Source: Arabidopsis thaliana (taxonomy: Eukaryota; Streptophyta; Magnoliopsida; Brassicales; Brassicaceae). From it: a stretch of 64,000 bases of DNA. A program made the position numbers and the translations under genes. The stretch covers positions 11,092,001 to 11,156,000 of the forward strand of contig NC_003070.9 of NCBI RefSeq assembly GCF_000001735.4, written 5' to 3'. The notes below the pieces were generated by a model that worked only from the letters and a program-made list of their open reading frames with translations, made no database searches and was not told the origin of the DNA. Below, in pieces: positions 23,929-37,226 of this stretch (its first letter is position 1; each line of letters begins with the position of its first letter).

Positions 23929-26030
23929 GGTTTGTTTCTTTGGAATGAGGTTTGATCGGAGAAGAACAGAGAGGAGAGATTAAGAATCACCGACGGGTCA
24001 ATTTCGAAATCTGAGAGAGATGAAGTTTTTTTTTTTTTGTTGAGGTGTGTTTTGTTGATATCAAGAAGATGGAGAAAAAATGTTTACGGGTAAAGACTTT
24101 TTTTTTCCTTGGAAACTTCTGGGAAACTCATATAACACGTTTTGACTAGTATTGTTATTGTGACCATTTTTTTTTGGGGGGGGGGGGCAACTAATTGTTT
24201 ATTTTTTGCTTTAATTAATATGATGGAATCGTTATTTTATGGGAAAATATGTAAGTGGTAAAGAGATGGACAAAAAGGAAAAGGAGATTTGGTCAAGTTT
24301 TATGAGCACAACTCTCTTTGCATGAGCTGAGACGCAATCATGGAACTAGACTTTCTATAGAGTTTATGAATCTTGTATACTTACAAAGAAATGGTAAGAT
24401 AGGGTAAATCTAATTTTGATAGAGTTTAATTATGCACCTAATACCTAATATTCACCGTGAAGAATACTCTAGAAGAGTATTCAGATTTTCATATTTGTAA
24501 TACATATATATGTACTACATTTTTTTAATGTTATTTATTTACATTTTGAAATTAAATAAATAAGTTCAAAGAATAAATATGATTTAATTTGAACGACATA
24601 TCAGAAATGTTGTAATCTGTTTTTTTTTTTTTTTTGAATATTGTAATCTGAAAAATGAAAGTTTAATGGTTTGATATTTCGGTTGTATGTGTGATTATGT
24701 ATGTTTTGATTTGTTTTCACGTAATAATGAGGAAATCAGGATCAAAACTTTAAAAAGAGCAAACAGAAAATTAATGATGTTAAAAGTTTATTAATACGAA
24801 GAAGAAAAAAAAAAGTTTTATTGATACGACCTTGTTTGAAATAGGATTAATAAATTTTCTGATGAAGTTAATTTATGATAGAAACAAAATCAAAGATTAA
24901 TGCTTACTTCCACTGAATCTGAGGTGCAGGGAAATCACATGGACCGATGGTCCCAACAGTTAACTGTCCATGTCAACTTAAATACTACTAATTTACATAA
25001 TTAATAGATGTGAAAATTATCTTTGCAATGAATATTGAACTTGTAACTTTTTGTATGTGTTTAATTTGGAGATCTTATAAGTTTACGTAAGGAAATAGAA
25101 CTAGCAATCAAATGTTGGTGTATAAGCACTATCCTACACACACGATTTCTTTAATTATACTTTCAATTTCGAATAGAGAAATATAAGAAATGGACAAGAC
25201 CGGCCGGTCCATGATTATATACTCTCAAGTTTCAACTTTTGTTTTGGTTTTCTAACTTTTATAAAGATATGTAACAAATGTGTTTTTAATCGAATGTGTT
25301 TTAATCTTTTTTCTTCTGGCACTAGGTTCTTTCTACACTAGCTACTTTAATCGAATGACTAATGGAATGTAATAAACCAATACTTAAACTAAACACTTGC
25401 CTCTTAAAGCCTTATTACAAGAAAAATAATAGACCGTGTATCATCAAAATATTGAAAAATAAATAAATACCCCAACACGTAATTTATAACAGTAAGACTA
25501 TGAATGGAGGTAGCGGACAAAGCGGTTTAATTTGTCTGCGATTTAGTCCATCTCATTTTTGAGGCGAACAATAAACCGCTGCGGACCAAGTTTATTTGTA
25601 TGTAAAAACGGTCCGTAGATGATCCGCTGCGGTTTTCTTCTATTTTTTTTGGTCATTGATGAATTGTAAATAAAAATAGTCTGATTCGTTGACGGTTTTG
25701 TCCGTCCCAACCGCCATAACCATTCAAACCCTAAATCGAATTCACAAGTCATAACAACTAATTCTCCCTAAATATAAGCATATCCTAACACAAACTAAAG
25801 AAATACCTATTATTATTTAATAAATTTAGTAAGAATACCTATTATTATTTAATGAACCATCCAAACCATACTTACAAAAGTAGCAGTCCCTATCTAAATA
25901 GAAACTGTTGATCTCAAGGTTTCATTTGCTAAAAAAAAAAAAAAAAAGCAACCACATTTCTTTCTCTATCTCACTCTCTCGTTTAACATTCTCATGAAAT
26001 TAGGGTTTTAGAAAGATAGATCGATTGAAG
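23929..26030. other. Intergenic region upstream of GORDITA
   Basis: Mostly AT-rich. It contains the promoter and leader of the divergent membrane-protein gene, a T9G12 homopolymer pair at 24167-24187, a candidate hAT-type MITE at 25501-25728, and the GORDITA promoter/leader just before 26031 (a CT-rich run at about 25960-25985). No gene is seen. Confidence 0.5.
25501..25728. mobile_element. Candidate hAT-like MITE relic
   Basis: The left end reads GAATGGAGGTAGCGGAC. The right end, in reverse complement, reads GAATGGTTATGGCGGTTGG. Between them are repeated GC-richer words (CCGCTGCGG, GGTCCG) that stand out from the AT-rich surroundings. The ends are only roughly inverted and no target duplication is clear. 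Confidence 0.4.
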
Positions 26031-27673
26031 ATGAGGAAAGGTAAGAGAGTGATAAAAAAGATAGAGGAGAAAATAAAGAGACAAGTGACATTCGCAAAGA
26101 GAAAGAAGAGTCTAATCAAGAAGGCATATGAACTCTCTGTTCTCTGCGATGTCCACCTTGGTCTCATCATCTTCTCTCACTCCAACAGGCTCTACGATTT
26201 CTGCTCCAACTCTACCAGGTTTATATATAAAATCATGCATATGTGTGTTCTTGTTTTGGTAAAACAAAAAGAAAAGAAAATGAATGCTCTTTAATATGGA
26301 CAGAAAAAAAGAGTTATTGAAGTTTTTTTTTCTAGTTGTAATTAATCAATACCATCATCACTTGGTTTCATCTTTTCTTTTTCGTTGGTTTACTTCTTTT
26401 TTTTTGTGAAACTTTCGTTGATTTACTTAAGAGAAATAAAATGCTGACAATCTTGCCTAGGAAATGAGATGATTAATCAAAGTGTTGCTTCATTTAGTTT
26501 TTTCTGTTCACTCGTACGCAAGTTTGAAATGCTTTTGGTCATCTTTTTTTTTTTCATATAATTTGGTATTGTATCCTTTATATGCTTTCTTGGGATATTT
26601 TATTATGTACCAGGTTTAATTCTATGGAAAGTTATGATCTATGTAGGAAAAGTTATGATCTTTTGTATTATGGATCCAAAAGAAAATTCATATTAAAGTT
26701 CATTCAGAAATAACTCATCTTGATATAAAAAATTTCTTCTGTTTTCTAGTTCCTAAGTTTATTTAATTTTTGTAACATCAGCATGGAGAATCTCATCATG
26801 AGATACCAAAAGGAAAAAGAAGGTCAAACCACTGCAGAACACAGTTTCCACTCGGTAATTATTTTTGTTATAATTCACAAATTAATATTTATCTTCACAT
26901 GTTTTAAATTTATGGATGTTATATATGAATATAATAAAAATTTGTTGAAATTTTTTTTTTTTAGGATCAGTGTTCAGATTGCGTGAAGACGAAGGAATCA
27001 ATGATGAGAGAGATAGAGAATCTTAAGCTGAATCTTCAATTGTACGACGGACATGGCTTGAATCTCTTGACCTACGACGAGCTCCTTTCTTTTGAGCTCC
27101 ATCTCGAATCTTCTCTACAACATGCTCGAGCTCGCAAGGTAAAATAATACTGTTAATATACACACTTTATATAGTCTATACATTTATTAAAGGTTCTTGT
27201 CTCTTGTTTACTAATAATGTAGTCTGAGTTCATGCATCAGCAGCAGCAGCAACAAACAGATCAAAAGCTTAAGGGAAAAGAAAAGGTGAGTTCTTGGCTT
27301 TGGTATATTTTTTCCATTAAATACATGTTAATTTTATGTAATTTTCAAAGCTTAATTTACATATAACCATTTTTTCAACTGTTTGTATTATTTTTTTCTA
27401 ATAGGAAATACTTATTGATGAATAAACTCAACATTTATGTTTCGTCTGTATATGTGACTTTTACATGTAAAATAAGTTAAATGTATAAAATAGCTAACTC
27501 ATTTTTCATTTCTACTTAATTAGGGTCAAGGAAGCTCTTGGGAGCAGCTGATGTGGCAAGCAGAGAGACAGATGATGACGTGTCAAAGACAAAAAGATCC
27601 TGCGCCGGCGAATGAAGGAGGAGTTCCTTTTTTACGGTGGGGAACAACCCACCGACGTTCTTCACCTCCTTAA
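26031..27673 (+). CDS. GOA: Bsister-type MADS-box transcription factor GORDITA (AGL63)
   Basis: Five coding exons: 26031-26218, 26782-26854, 26965-27138, 27223-27285 and 27524-27673, giving 215 aa. I chose the ATG at 26031 ([14 protein letters not shown]); an upstream TTG is not a likely start. Exon 1 encodes a divergent MADS domain ([32 protein letters not shown]). A very short I region comes next, then a K-box ([34 protein letters not shown]), a glutamine-rich stretch ([10 protein letters not shown]) and a tail ending HRRSSPP. It is recalled as the young paralogue of ABS/TT16, with a role in fruit growth. A possible alternative exon at about 27404 would add EILIDE and stop. Parts of the K-box and tail exons are duplicated in the next gene. 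Confidence 0.94.
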
Positions 27674-28096
27674 GCTACCACAACCAGGCCCAAATACAGG
27701 CCCATAACTTCTCTCTATCTATAAAAAACAACTGATAGTAAAAAGTATTGACCCGGTTTGGTTCGGTTATGTTGATACCAGACTATTAATTAACTTCGGT
27801 TAGACGTATTTACGACTTGATGCTATCTAGACCTTTTTGCCCTTCACATAAACTAATGATTACACTTTAATTGCCACTGAATCTTCCAACACAACACCAC
27901 CCAGTTAACACCACCGTTGTCGTCCACCTTAGTGGTCGGAGAAACCAAATCAGTATAAAATTCTGATGACCGGGAATGCAAACTCAACGTCTTCTTCCCT
28001 CGAGATCGGCGGCGAAATCTTTTTGAAGATCTCCTAAAGATTTACATTTCTCATTATCTCTTTTCTCCCCATTTTCAAGTTCCGATTCATGCAACA

Positions 28097-30412
28097 ATGA
28101 ACCAAATCAAAGATCCAAACCCTAATCTACCGGAACGTCTCTTCGCCGTCGATTGCTATCCCGATAAAGCCCGTCTTAATATATATTCAAGACCTGAATA
28201 TCTCGGTACAATTGCTAACCTTCTCAAAGGCTCTGAAGAATGGGAACGAATCAAAAGTTCACAATTTGGTAAGCTGTTCGAATTCCCTGTCGCTCGATGC
28301 TCACATTCAGGTAAGCTGATACATGGTTTATTATCCCGACAAGTCGTAACTAAAAAGAAACACGAGTTATGGTTTGTGTTTGGTGGACACCCAATACGTT
28401 TCTCTATAAGAGAGTTTCATATAGTGACTGGTCTTAGATGTGGTAAATTACCAACAGAAGATGAGGTAAAGAAGCATCAGGATTCTAAGTATTTGTCTGT
28501 GTGGAATAGGCTTTTCGGAGAGAAAAGAATGGTTACTATTGGAGATGTGTTGGAGATGTTACAAAAGAAGAAACTTTCCTCTTGGAAAAAGCTTTGTTTA
28601 GCTCTCATTGTAATTGTGGATGGTGTTGTTGTATGTAATGACCAAAGCTTTGTAACTCTAGATTTTGTGGAGATGTTGAATGATATAGACTTCTTTTTGG
28701 AGTATCCATGGGGGAGAAAAGCTTTTCTCGCAACTATTCGTCGTTTCGGGCCACCTAAAGATGCACCTAATCCGTTAGGGAAACTTAAGAAGCGTTTGAA
28801 ACAGAAGACGAGTGCGTGTTACGGTTTTCCTCTAGCTCTTCAGTTACAAGTTTTTGAATCCATTCCGGTGATATTGGAGAGGATAAAAGATCCAAACGAT
28901 CTTCGGGACTTCACTGAGAGGTCATCTGAGGGGTTGTCAATAGCGTTTCTGCTTCGTAAGAGTTATATTCTTGATGCTGAAGTTGATGACAAGCTTGTGG
29001 TTGCACATACATTGGAACCTAAGGGAATGATTAATGAATCTGAGTTGGTTTGGGAAACAGAGGTTTCTGATCCCAAGGTGGATTACATTTTGAGATTGAT
29101 CAACGAGGGACATTGTTTCAAACCATTTGAATGGCCACACTTGAAAGCAGCAAATCAAGAGGTCAATATTCCAGATATTGATGGTGACAGCCTTGAAGAT
29201 GTCACAGATGTTAGTCAAGCAAGGCCCAAAAAGCCTCTTACTAGGTCTTCTAAGAAGGAGAAGGAAGTTGTCAAGCCTCCTAGTATCCACAAACATACTT
29301 CTCAGGAAAAAATAAAGGCTAAAGTTCATGTTGGTGGAGAAAGTAACGACCCGGGGTATGTCACGCTTGCTTACTTGAATGACATGAAGGAGTGGATACT
29401 GAAACAGAATCAAGACCTTAGAAACAAGATTAGGGAGGATGTTAAAGAAATTGTTGTTGGTCCCAAATCACCAGCAGGAGGAGCATCTAATCTGCGTCAA
29501 TCAAACAGGCTTAACACCAACAGTAAGGGAAAGACTGATGCATCACCTCCTAAGAAAACCGGCAACACAGAAACGCGAAAACGAAAAAGAAAACAGGTAG
29601 AGGTTCACTCCTTATCATCTGGAAGCGAGTCAGCCGGTGACATTGAAGGTGAAGAGGATGTTCAGAGTACATGGAAAGAGGACGGAAATGCGCCAAGCTC
29701 GGGTACATTTGATGAATGTGATGATTATGGAGGTGCTCTAAAAATCACTCAGGAAGGTGATGTGATGCAAGAAGAAAGTGACTTTGTAAGTGTTCTTTAC
29801 ATTCTTACATCACATTCCCATATTTTATCTGATTACATTTTGTTTTTCCTCCTGTTATTGCTTATGGACTATGGTTATAACAATATCAAATTTCTTGTAG
29901 GATCACTGTTCTTCAAATTGTACAAAGATGAAAGAATCAATGATGAGAGAGATAGAGAACCTTGAACTGAAGCTTCAATTGTATGGAGGACATGGTCTGA
30001 ATAATTTAACCTACGACGAGCTTCTTCATTTTGAGCATCAACTCGAATCTTCTCTCCATATTGCTCGAGCTCATAAGGTATATAATATACACACTCTAGG
30101 ATATAATTATTTAAGCGACATATATATTAGATATTCATATACAGCATGTACTTTGGTATAAAATAGTTTTTTATAAGCACACACATATCCCAAATTTCAC
30201 AGTTTTAGTGGTTCATGTCTCTTGTTTATTAATTATGTAGTTTTGAGTTCATGCAGCAGGAGCAGCAGCAACAACAAACAGACAAGCTTAAGGAGAATCT
30301 CATGGTGTGTCAAAGGCACGAAGATGATGACATCATGCACCGGCAAGTGAAGAAGGAGAACCCACCGGCGTTCTTCAGCTCCTCCCGCCGCCACAACCAG
30401 CCCCAAGACTAG
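28097..30412 (+). CDS. Chimeric DUF1985 / MADS K-box protein
   Basis: Three exons: 28097-29785, 29901-30077 and about 30257-30412 (a second AG allows 30260), giving about 670 aa. Exon 1 (563 aa) carries a DUF1985 domain at about residues 45-205 (KLFEFPVARCSHSGKLIHG, FVFGGHPIRFSIREFHIVTG). A basic, low-complexity region with KRKRKQ-type nuclear signals follows. DUF1985 is common in plant transposon-linked and Ulp1-like genes. Exon 2 is a near copy of GORDITA exon 3 ([35 protein letters not shown]), roughly three-quarters identical by eye. Exon 3 is a copy of the GORDITA tail, with EQQQQQTDKLKE and ending HNQPQD. No MADS domain is present, so DNA binding is not expected. If expressed, it could dimerise through the K-box; that is inference. 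Matches my memory of At1g31150. Confidence 0.82.
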
Positions 30413-30500
30413 GACAACAACTTCTCCCTATCTAATAACAACTTAAGCAGATCGACCCGGTTTGGTTCAGCTTACCAGACGGTTAATTTATTACCGGTTA
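29880..30500 (+). repeat. Partial duplicate of GORDITA exons 3-5 and 3' flank
   Basis: Similarity to 26940-27770 covers the K-box exon, the following intron start, the glutamine-rich exon, the terminal exon and 3' flanking words such as ACCCGGTTTGGTTC. The copy lacks the last GORDITA intron. The left break lies in intron 2. Confidence 0.85.
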
Positions 30501-30879
30501 TTTTCTTTGCTGACTTTCTAATGAACATGTTGACCATGCTATGATAGCTTTCTGGTTTATATTAAAAGGTTTTCTTTAGCAGAAATTAACCAAACCTGTG
30601 TTCTGTTGTGTTCTCCTAACTCTCATTAATATGTACAGATCCATATACGATAATTGTAGGAGAGAAACTACTCATATCATATAAATTGTTAGTATTTATT
30701 TCTAACAATGAAAAAAGAAAAAGAATTCGATAACAATTGGAAATGGAAGCTATCTAATCTCTAGGAATTCACAACTGGATAAAATCCGATAGTGGTAAAA
30801 ACTCATAAACCATATAAGAAAGGATTGTAGTTGACAATTTTGGAGCACGTTGGCTTTGGGTTGACATGAATCTTTCTTC
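30413..30879. other. Short convergent intergenic region
   Basis: Lies between the 3' ends of the chimeric gene and HINT2. The first ~100 bases repeat GORDITA 3' flank. The rest holds 3' untranslated sequence, with nothing else seen. Confidence 0.5.
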
Positions 30880-32106
<1,227 letters not shown>

Positions 32107-32169
32107 TGAAGCTCTCTCTGCTTCGATTCGCTAACCGTTTCGATCGATTTTTCTTACGACATTTTCAAT

Positions 32170-32223
32170 CAAACGACGTCATTTAGAGATTATCAACATA
32201 CGTCGTCGTTTTAACTCTTTATT
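32170..32223. promoter_or_regulatory. Promoter block shared with SRX
   Basis: About 54 bp, beginning AAACGACGTC and ending ACATACGTCGTCGTTTT..ACTCTTTA, with inverted AAACGACG/CGTCGTTT ends. It matches 41405-41459 at most positions in the same plus-strand orientation. It lies about 65 bp upstream of the HINT2 start codon. Confidence 0.6.
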
Positions 32224-33164
32224 AATGGGAAATACCGAAATGGAAAACTAAAACGTCTAAAACCACCAAGAAGAATGTCAATGCACACACACGTATATAT
32301 AATCCAAGATACAAATCTACTTAACGGTGTCCAACTTCAAATTCACAAAATATTTTTTTAGTCAATTAGTTGGTTATTATTAGGTCCACATTCTCACTGG
32401 ATCTTCTCAATTCCGAATTCAAAGCTTTTTCTCAACTCCAAATGTCACCCTTGAGAGACAAGTATCCTTCATGCTCATTGATGACTCTTCTAACTATAGC
32501 TTTGCGTTCAACATGTTCACTATTCCTACCCATGGCCAAGCCCTTAAAAGTTAGGGAGATTTTGAAAACTACCTTGTTTTTTAGTTATTATTTGAAAAAT
32601 ACACTTTCTTTATTTTTAAAAAATATTAAAAAATTTAATATATAAAATAACAGTTTTGTCCAGATTTAAAACAAAAGCTGTTTTCTTGATAAATTAAAAA
32701 AAAAACGAAATTTAGAAAAAATAAAATAAAATAAATATATTATGTTGTTTATTTTTCAAATATTTTTGAGATAAAAATAGTTTATTATATTTATATTAAA
32801 ATTTAACAAAATGATATCTAAAATAGTTTTTAGTCTATCACTTAATAAAGTTTATTTATTTATTTGTTTTGACGAATTTTAGTTAAAAATATTTAAGAGA
32901 AAAATTATCTTTAAAATTTTTAGTTGCATCAACTTTTAAATTATGGGTTTCTTTTTATTTTAAGTTCAAAATAATTTTAATTATTGCTAAATTTTAGTGA
33001 GCCTAGTTTAATAATTTATATATTAAAAATTTAATTTTTAGAAAAGAAAAAAGGATAGGGTATTTTTCAAATGAAAGCTCATAAAGAGATTATTTTCCCA
33101 AATTTACTGTGACAATCGCACGTTTGGCGTTGAGTCTTTCATTCGGCGGCTCCACATGTTCAAT

Positions 33165-33297
33165 AGCTACTGATTAAACCATCAAAATCGAAACACTAAC
33201 AAAAACAGTAATCAGTTAGTAATATGTAAGCAAACCATTTCTAATTTAACAAAGGAACTCTACTAGTCATCTCCGACAAATCAAAGCTATGGATAAT
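33165..33297. repeat. 133-bp dispersed direct repeat, copy 1
   Basis: Starts AGCTACTGATTAAACCATCA and ends near CAAATCAAAGCTATGGATAA. It is highly similar to 40974-41105, with a small divergent centre. Coding potential is not evident. Confidence 0.85.
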
Positions 33298-35360
33298 TAT
33301 CCATTGTCACATTTTTCAGTGTAACTTTTCATAAATTAATAACTTAATTTTTAATTTATAGTTGTGAAAAGTTGTGTCTTTTTACGCGACTTTACTTTAT
33401 TTTATTTTTTGTTATACTCAAAATTGTATTTTACAGTCATTAAAGATATTTTTGAGAATTAATTGAAGTTATATATGTTCACTTAGAGTTGTATATTTTT
33501 CACTATGTTTTATTAGTGTTTCTATTATCTTCAATAATTATGTCCCTTACCAACAATTTTGTCTATTTAAACATTCATGTCTTTTTAAATTTCTATATAT
33601 TTTTCCTTTTTTGAGAATAATTGTGTATATTTATTATTTCCTTTTTATAGAAAGTTGTATTCTTTGGCTACCTAATATTCATGTATATACTTTGTCATCT
33701 ACAGTAGAAACTTTATAAATTAATACTTGATAAATTAATAAACACAATAAATTAATAAATTATGTTGGTCCCAAGTCGGGCCAATGTAAAAATTAAACAA
33801 AATCGATAAGATAATAATTTTTTTGAAATCTCTATGTAAAAATATGGTCCCAATAATAACATAAATTAATAATCAAAATTTTTAAGATAATCTACTATAA
33901 TATGAGTCCAGTGTTGTTTGTTGTCTTTTCTTAAAGTTTGAATCTTGTTGAATTTCATCTGTAATTTTCTTTTTATTGCATCAAAAACTCCGGGTGATAT
34001 CTTCTCAATATGCATCCAAAATTTGTGAAGAGTTCTAGATGCGAAAATTGGTTTCTTACGTGTCACTATTTCCAAAAGTTTCTCATTATCGTCTTCAACT
34101 TCTTCACCAACATTATAGACATAAATAGCAATTTCTTTTAAAAACTCTAAATTTTTTACTATGATTCATTTTTACCCGAATAGTCGAGTAAGCTCTTGAC
34201 ATTTATTCTATTCTGAAAGAATATAGTGTTATATTTTGCTTAAATATTTCTATAAATTGATAAATATTAATTTATTAATATATAAAATAAATTAATATCA
34301 CTATAAATTAATAAAATTTCATGGTCCTAACATTATTAATTTATAGAGTTTGTACTGTATATTATTATTTTTTCCTTCTAAATAACTATGAATTTCAGTT
34401 ATTTGTTAATTGTTTTCCTAGGATTGTTTCTGTGAAATGTTACATCTATTTACCATAATGTTTTTCTAATACTAATATACTAAATAAATGCTTCTGAGGA
34501 TTCTCTTTATCATATTTGTTTTCCATAAAATTTATTCACTCAAGCTCATATAAGTCTTATATAACCTAGTTGTTTTTTAATCCTGCATGGAAGCTTCCAG
34601 CGCAGTCCATTAGTGGGACAATAAAATTAGAGAGTAGATGCATCTGGTGGGGAGTTCGCCTAACCTTCTCTTTCATTATATCATTGCCACCAACAATGAA
34701 GTAACAGACATGTCCCAGTTTTGCTTTCTTATCTGTTCCAAGCCATCTTGGATGTGTAAAACGGTAGAGGTAACGCGGACAGAGAGGATAATAGTCGCTT
34801 TCCCATTGGCGGAGAATCCTTTTGGCACTGACTAATTAGTCAGATGCTGCATACGCCCAACAGAGAAGGTGTTGTTGTTGGTTTCTAACAAGACCTACGA
34901 AATCCTTCCATGATGTGCTAGCCAAAACAGATGATACCTAGCCAAAAGATTTAGCAAAAGATTTAAGAAATTCTCAACATATATATATTAGAGTTTGTTT
35001 GTAAAGTAGTACGTTTCTAAAACAAAATTATAAAAGTAGTACAAAAACTATTCAAAATTAGAAATGTACTATAGGTGGTTACAGTTGGTTCTTTTGTGCG
35101 TCCGGTCATGCTACTAATAAACTCATGTAATTACAGTCATGTCACTGCAACTATAATTGTTGGCTGAGAGAGAGAGAGAGTCAGATTGTTAGAAAGAAAT
35201 CTAATCTTTCTTTATTATATATTCCCTCTAAGTTTAATAATTAAAATGCTCTTTAGTAAATTTTATTTTTAAAAATTGATCATATAAATAAAATCTATGT
35301 TTTTTCGCTATCATTTGATATGCATTTTGTTTAATGATTTTAAAAATTTATATTATAAAC

Positions 35361-35450
35361 CATTGTACAGATATAGAACACTGTACAAATATAGAGCACA
35401 ATACAGATATAGACCACTGTATAGTTATAAAGCATTGTACATATGCATTT
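35361..35450. repeat. 18-bp tandem repeat, five units
   Basis: Units such as CATTGTACAGATATAGAA, CACTGTACAAATATAGAG and CACAATACAGATATAGAC repeat every 18 bases. Because 18 is a multiple of three, an open frame runs through them as a YRYR-rich peptide, but nothing else supports a gene. Confidence 0.85.
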
Positions 35451-37056
35451 TATCATTTAATATGCATTTTTATATATTCGCACAGTTGTCTACATCTTCT
35501 GTACAACCTCAAGAGTATCTTGTAAACGAGATCATTCGGAATCGAATTCATTATTACCAGTATGTGAAAACTCCTAGGGGAGGTGGATTTTTAAATTAAA
35601 CCTAGTCAAGCCCAATAAGCATACTGGGCTTTTTACCATCAAAATTTATATTAACTTTTTACTTTTTTTTCCAGTTTTGATCAAAAACGTTATGGACTTA
35701 ATATTGCCAGAAAGAAGGTCATAAAGAATTGGAAAATTCTGATTCTTTAATTTGTTTTCTCTAAAACCTTTTCAAGAAACTAATTCATAGTGTTTGTTTA
35801 GTTTTAAGTAAAGCATAAATGTTTCATTGTTCGTTAGTGAAGTGGATTGTTCATCGAATCTCAAGAGAAAATGAAGTACAAACTCCATGTTTCACTGATA
35901 TCTTCATTCATGTATGATTATATGACTCTCGTTAATACTTAATAAGTGTTCTTTTAGAACACAGAAAAATCTGGAATTCGAGTTTCGTTACTTAACCACC
36001 TAAGCTAAAGTGTTTTATTGTAATTTTTCACAAACGCATATACTTATTTGGAAAAACAGCTAATTATCCCACAAACTTAGAGCATATATAATTTAACTAA
36101 ATTGAACCCAAAAAAAAAAAAACAGTATAACTACATGAGCTTTTAATTAAGATTTCAATTTCCTACACGAACAGTTTAGATCGCGTTAAAACCATCAATT
36201 CGGCAAACAAAGTTACTGTTCCGTTAACAGATACTAACTGTGCCGCATTTACACTGAAGAATGCCACAACCACAAAATAATGTCGTTTATGAAAAAACTG
36301 TTGATTCCTCCACGAACTTAGTTGTTTTAGCATATTTAAACATAAAACTTTCTCTTGTACCTATAACTACCTGAACTTAACTAAAATTTAAATTTAAATT
36401 TCTTACATAAACAATTCGAATCTTGCTAAAACCAAAATATTCGGCAAACAGTGTTAACAGATTCTGACTAAAATGTCGCGTTTACAATCTAAAATGTCAC
36501 GTGGAACCACTAAATTATGAGTTAGTAAAGCAGTAATTTATAAATAAAAAACTTACATAAAAAAAACAATGTTGAAATTGAATCTTAATTTTATGATTAA
36601 CTCACCAAATTGTTGACTTTTTTTCTTCACTAACTGAACAAGCTAACAAAAATACTATTGGTTAGAACTACTAATCATTGTCGTTTTCCCCATTCAAGAA
36701 ACACTAATTATTTATTTTTTTGTTTCGTTGTTTAAGGATAACCATTTTAATTTGGCCATTATAAGGTACCAACGATTAATCAAGAAAGGAACTGGGATTG
36801 GAGGTTAAGAGCCGATTGAAACTCTTGAGAAATTTTCAAAGATTTACAACTGTTAGGCATTTTCACGAATGTGTCCACACGTGACAAAAATAGCTAGGTC
36901 AACCGAATGATATAGCTAGAAAAAAAGAAATGTAACAAAAAAAAACAAAAAAAAAAAAAAAATAACTAAGCCAACAGAGTAATAGATGTTAGAGATTATG
37001 TAGGGATTAATGGGCCCATGAGATGAGAGACCCATAATCCGGAGGAAGCATGTAAT

Positions 37057-37099
37057 GTCCCACATCGGAAAAGTGGGAGGGACCTTGACTAATATATAA
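37057..37099 (+). promoter_or_regulatory. snRNA-type promoter signals, left arm
   Basis: GTCCCACATCG (37057-37067) matches the plant upstream sequence element RTCCCACATCG exactly. TATATAA (37093-37099) follows after 25 bases. This spacing is close to that of plant polymerase III U6-type promoters. A predicted start would be near 37119, heading to the element centre. Confidence 0.6.
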
Positions 37100-37183
37100 G
37101 AGATATGAGCCACTCCACTTATTGCCAATTGGTTTTAGGTTGGAAGCCCATACGACTTTAATAGGTGGAATGACTCATATCTC

Positions 37184-37226
37184 TTATATATTAGTCAAGG
37201 TCCTTCCCACCTTTCCGATGTGGGAC
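37184..37226 (-). promoter_or_regulatory. snRNA-type promoter signals, right arm
   Basis: On the minus strand GTCCCACATCG spans 37226-37216 and TATATAA spans 37190-37184, again 25 bases apart. It mirrors the left arm, so the two promoters face each other. Confidence 0.6.

Larger units (their letters stand above)
32107..36981. other. Long AT-rich intergenic region
   Basis: Holds the HINT2 promoter, a 133-bp repeat (33165-33297) shared with 40974-41105, and an 18-bp tandem repeat (35361-35450). Open frames at 32370-32645 and 34638-34835 have no family I recognise. No supportable gene is seen. Confidence 0.5.

Noticed and set aside
28937-29413. 158-codon minus-strand frame
   Set aside because: Antisense shadow of the DUF1985 exon.
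32370-32645. 91-codon frame upstream of HINT2
   Set aside because: Low-complexity tail and no conserved block. Other frames look equally plausible.
34638-34835. 65-codon open frame starting MHLVGSSPNLLFHYIIATN
   Set aside because: The surrounding ~250 bases are less AT-rich than their neighbours and might be a gene fragment, but I recognise no family on either strand.
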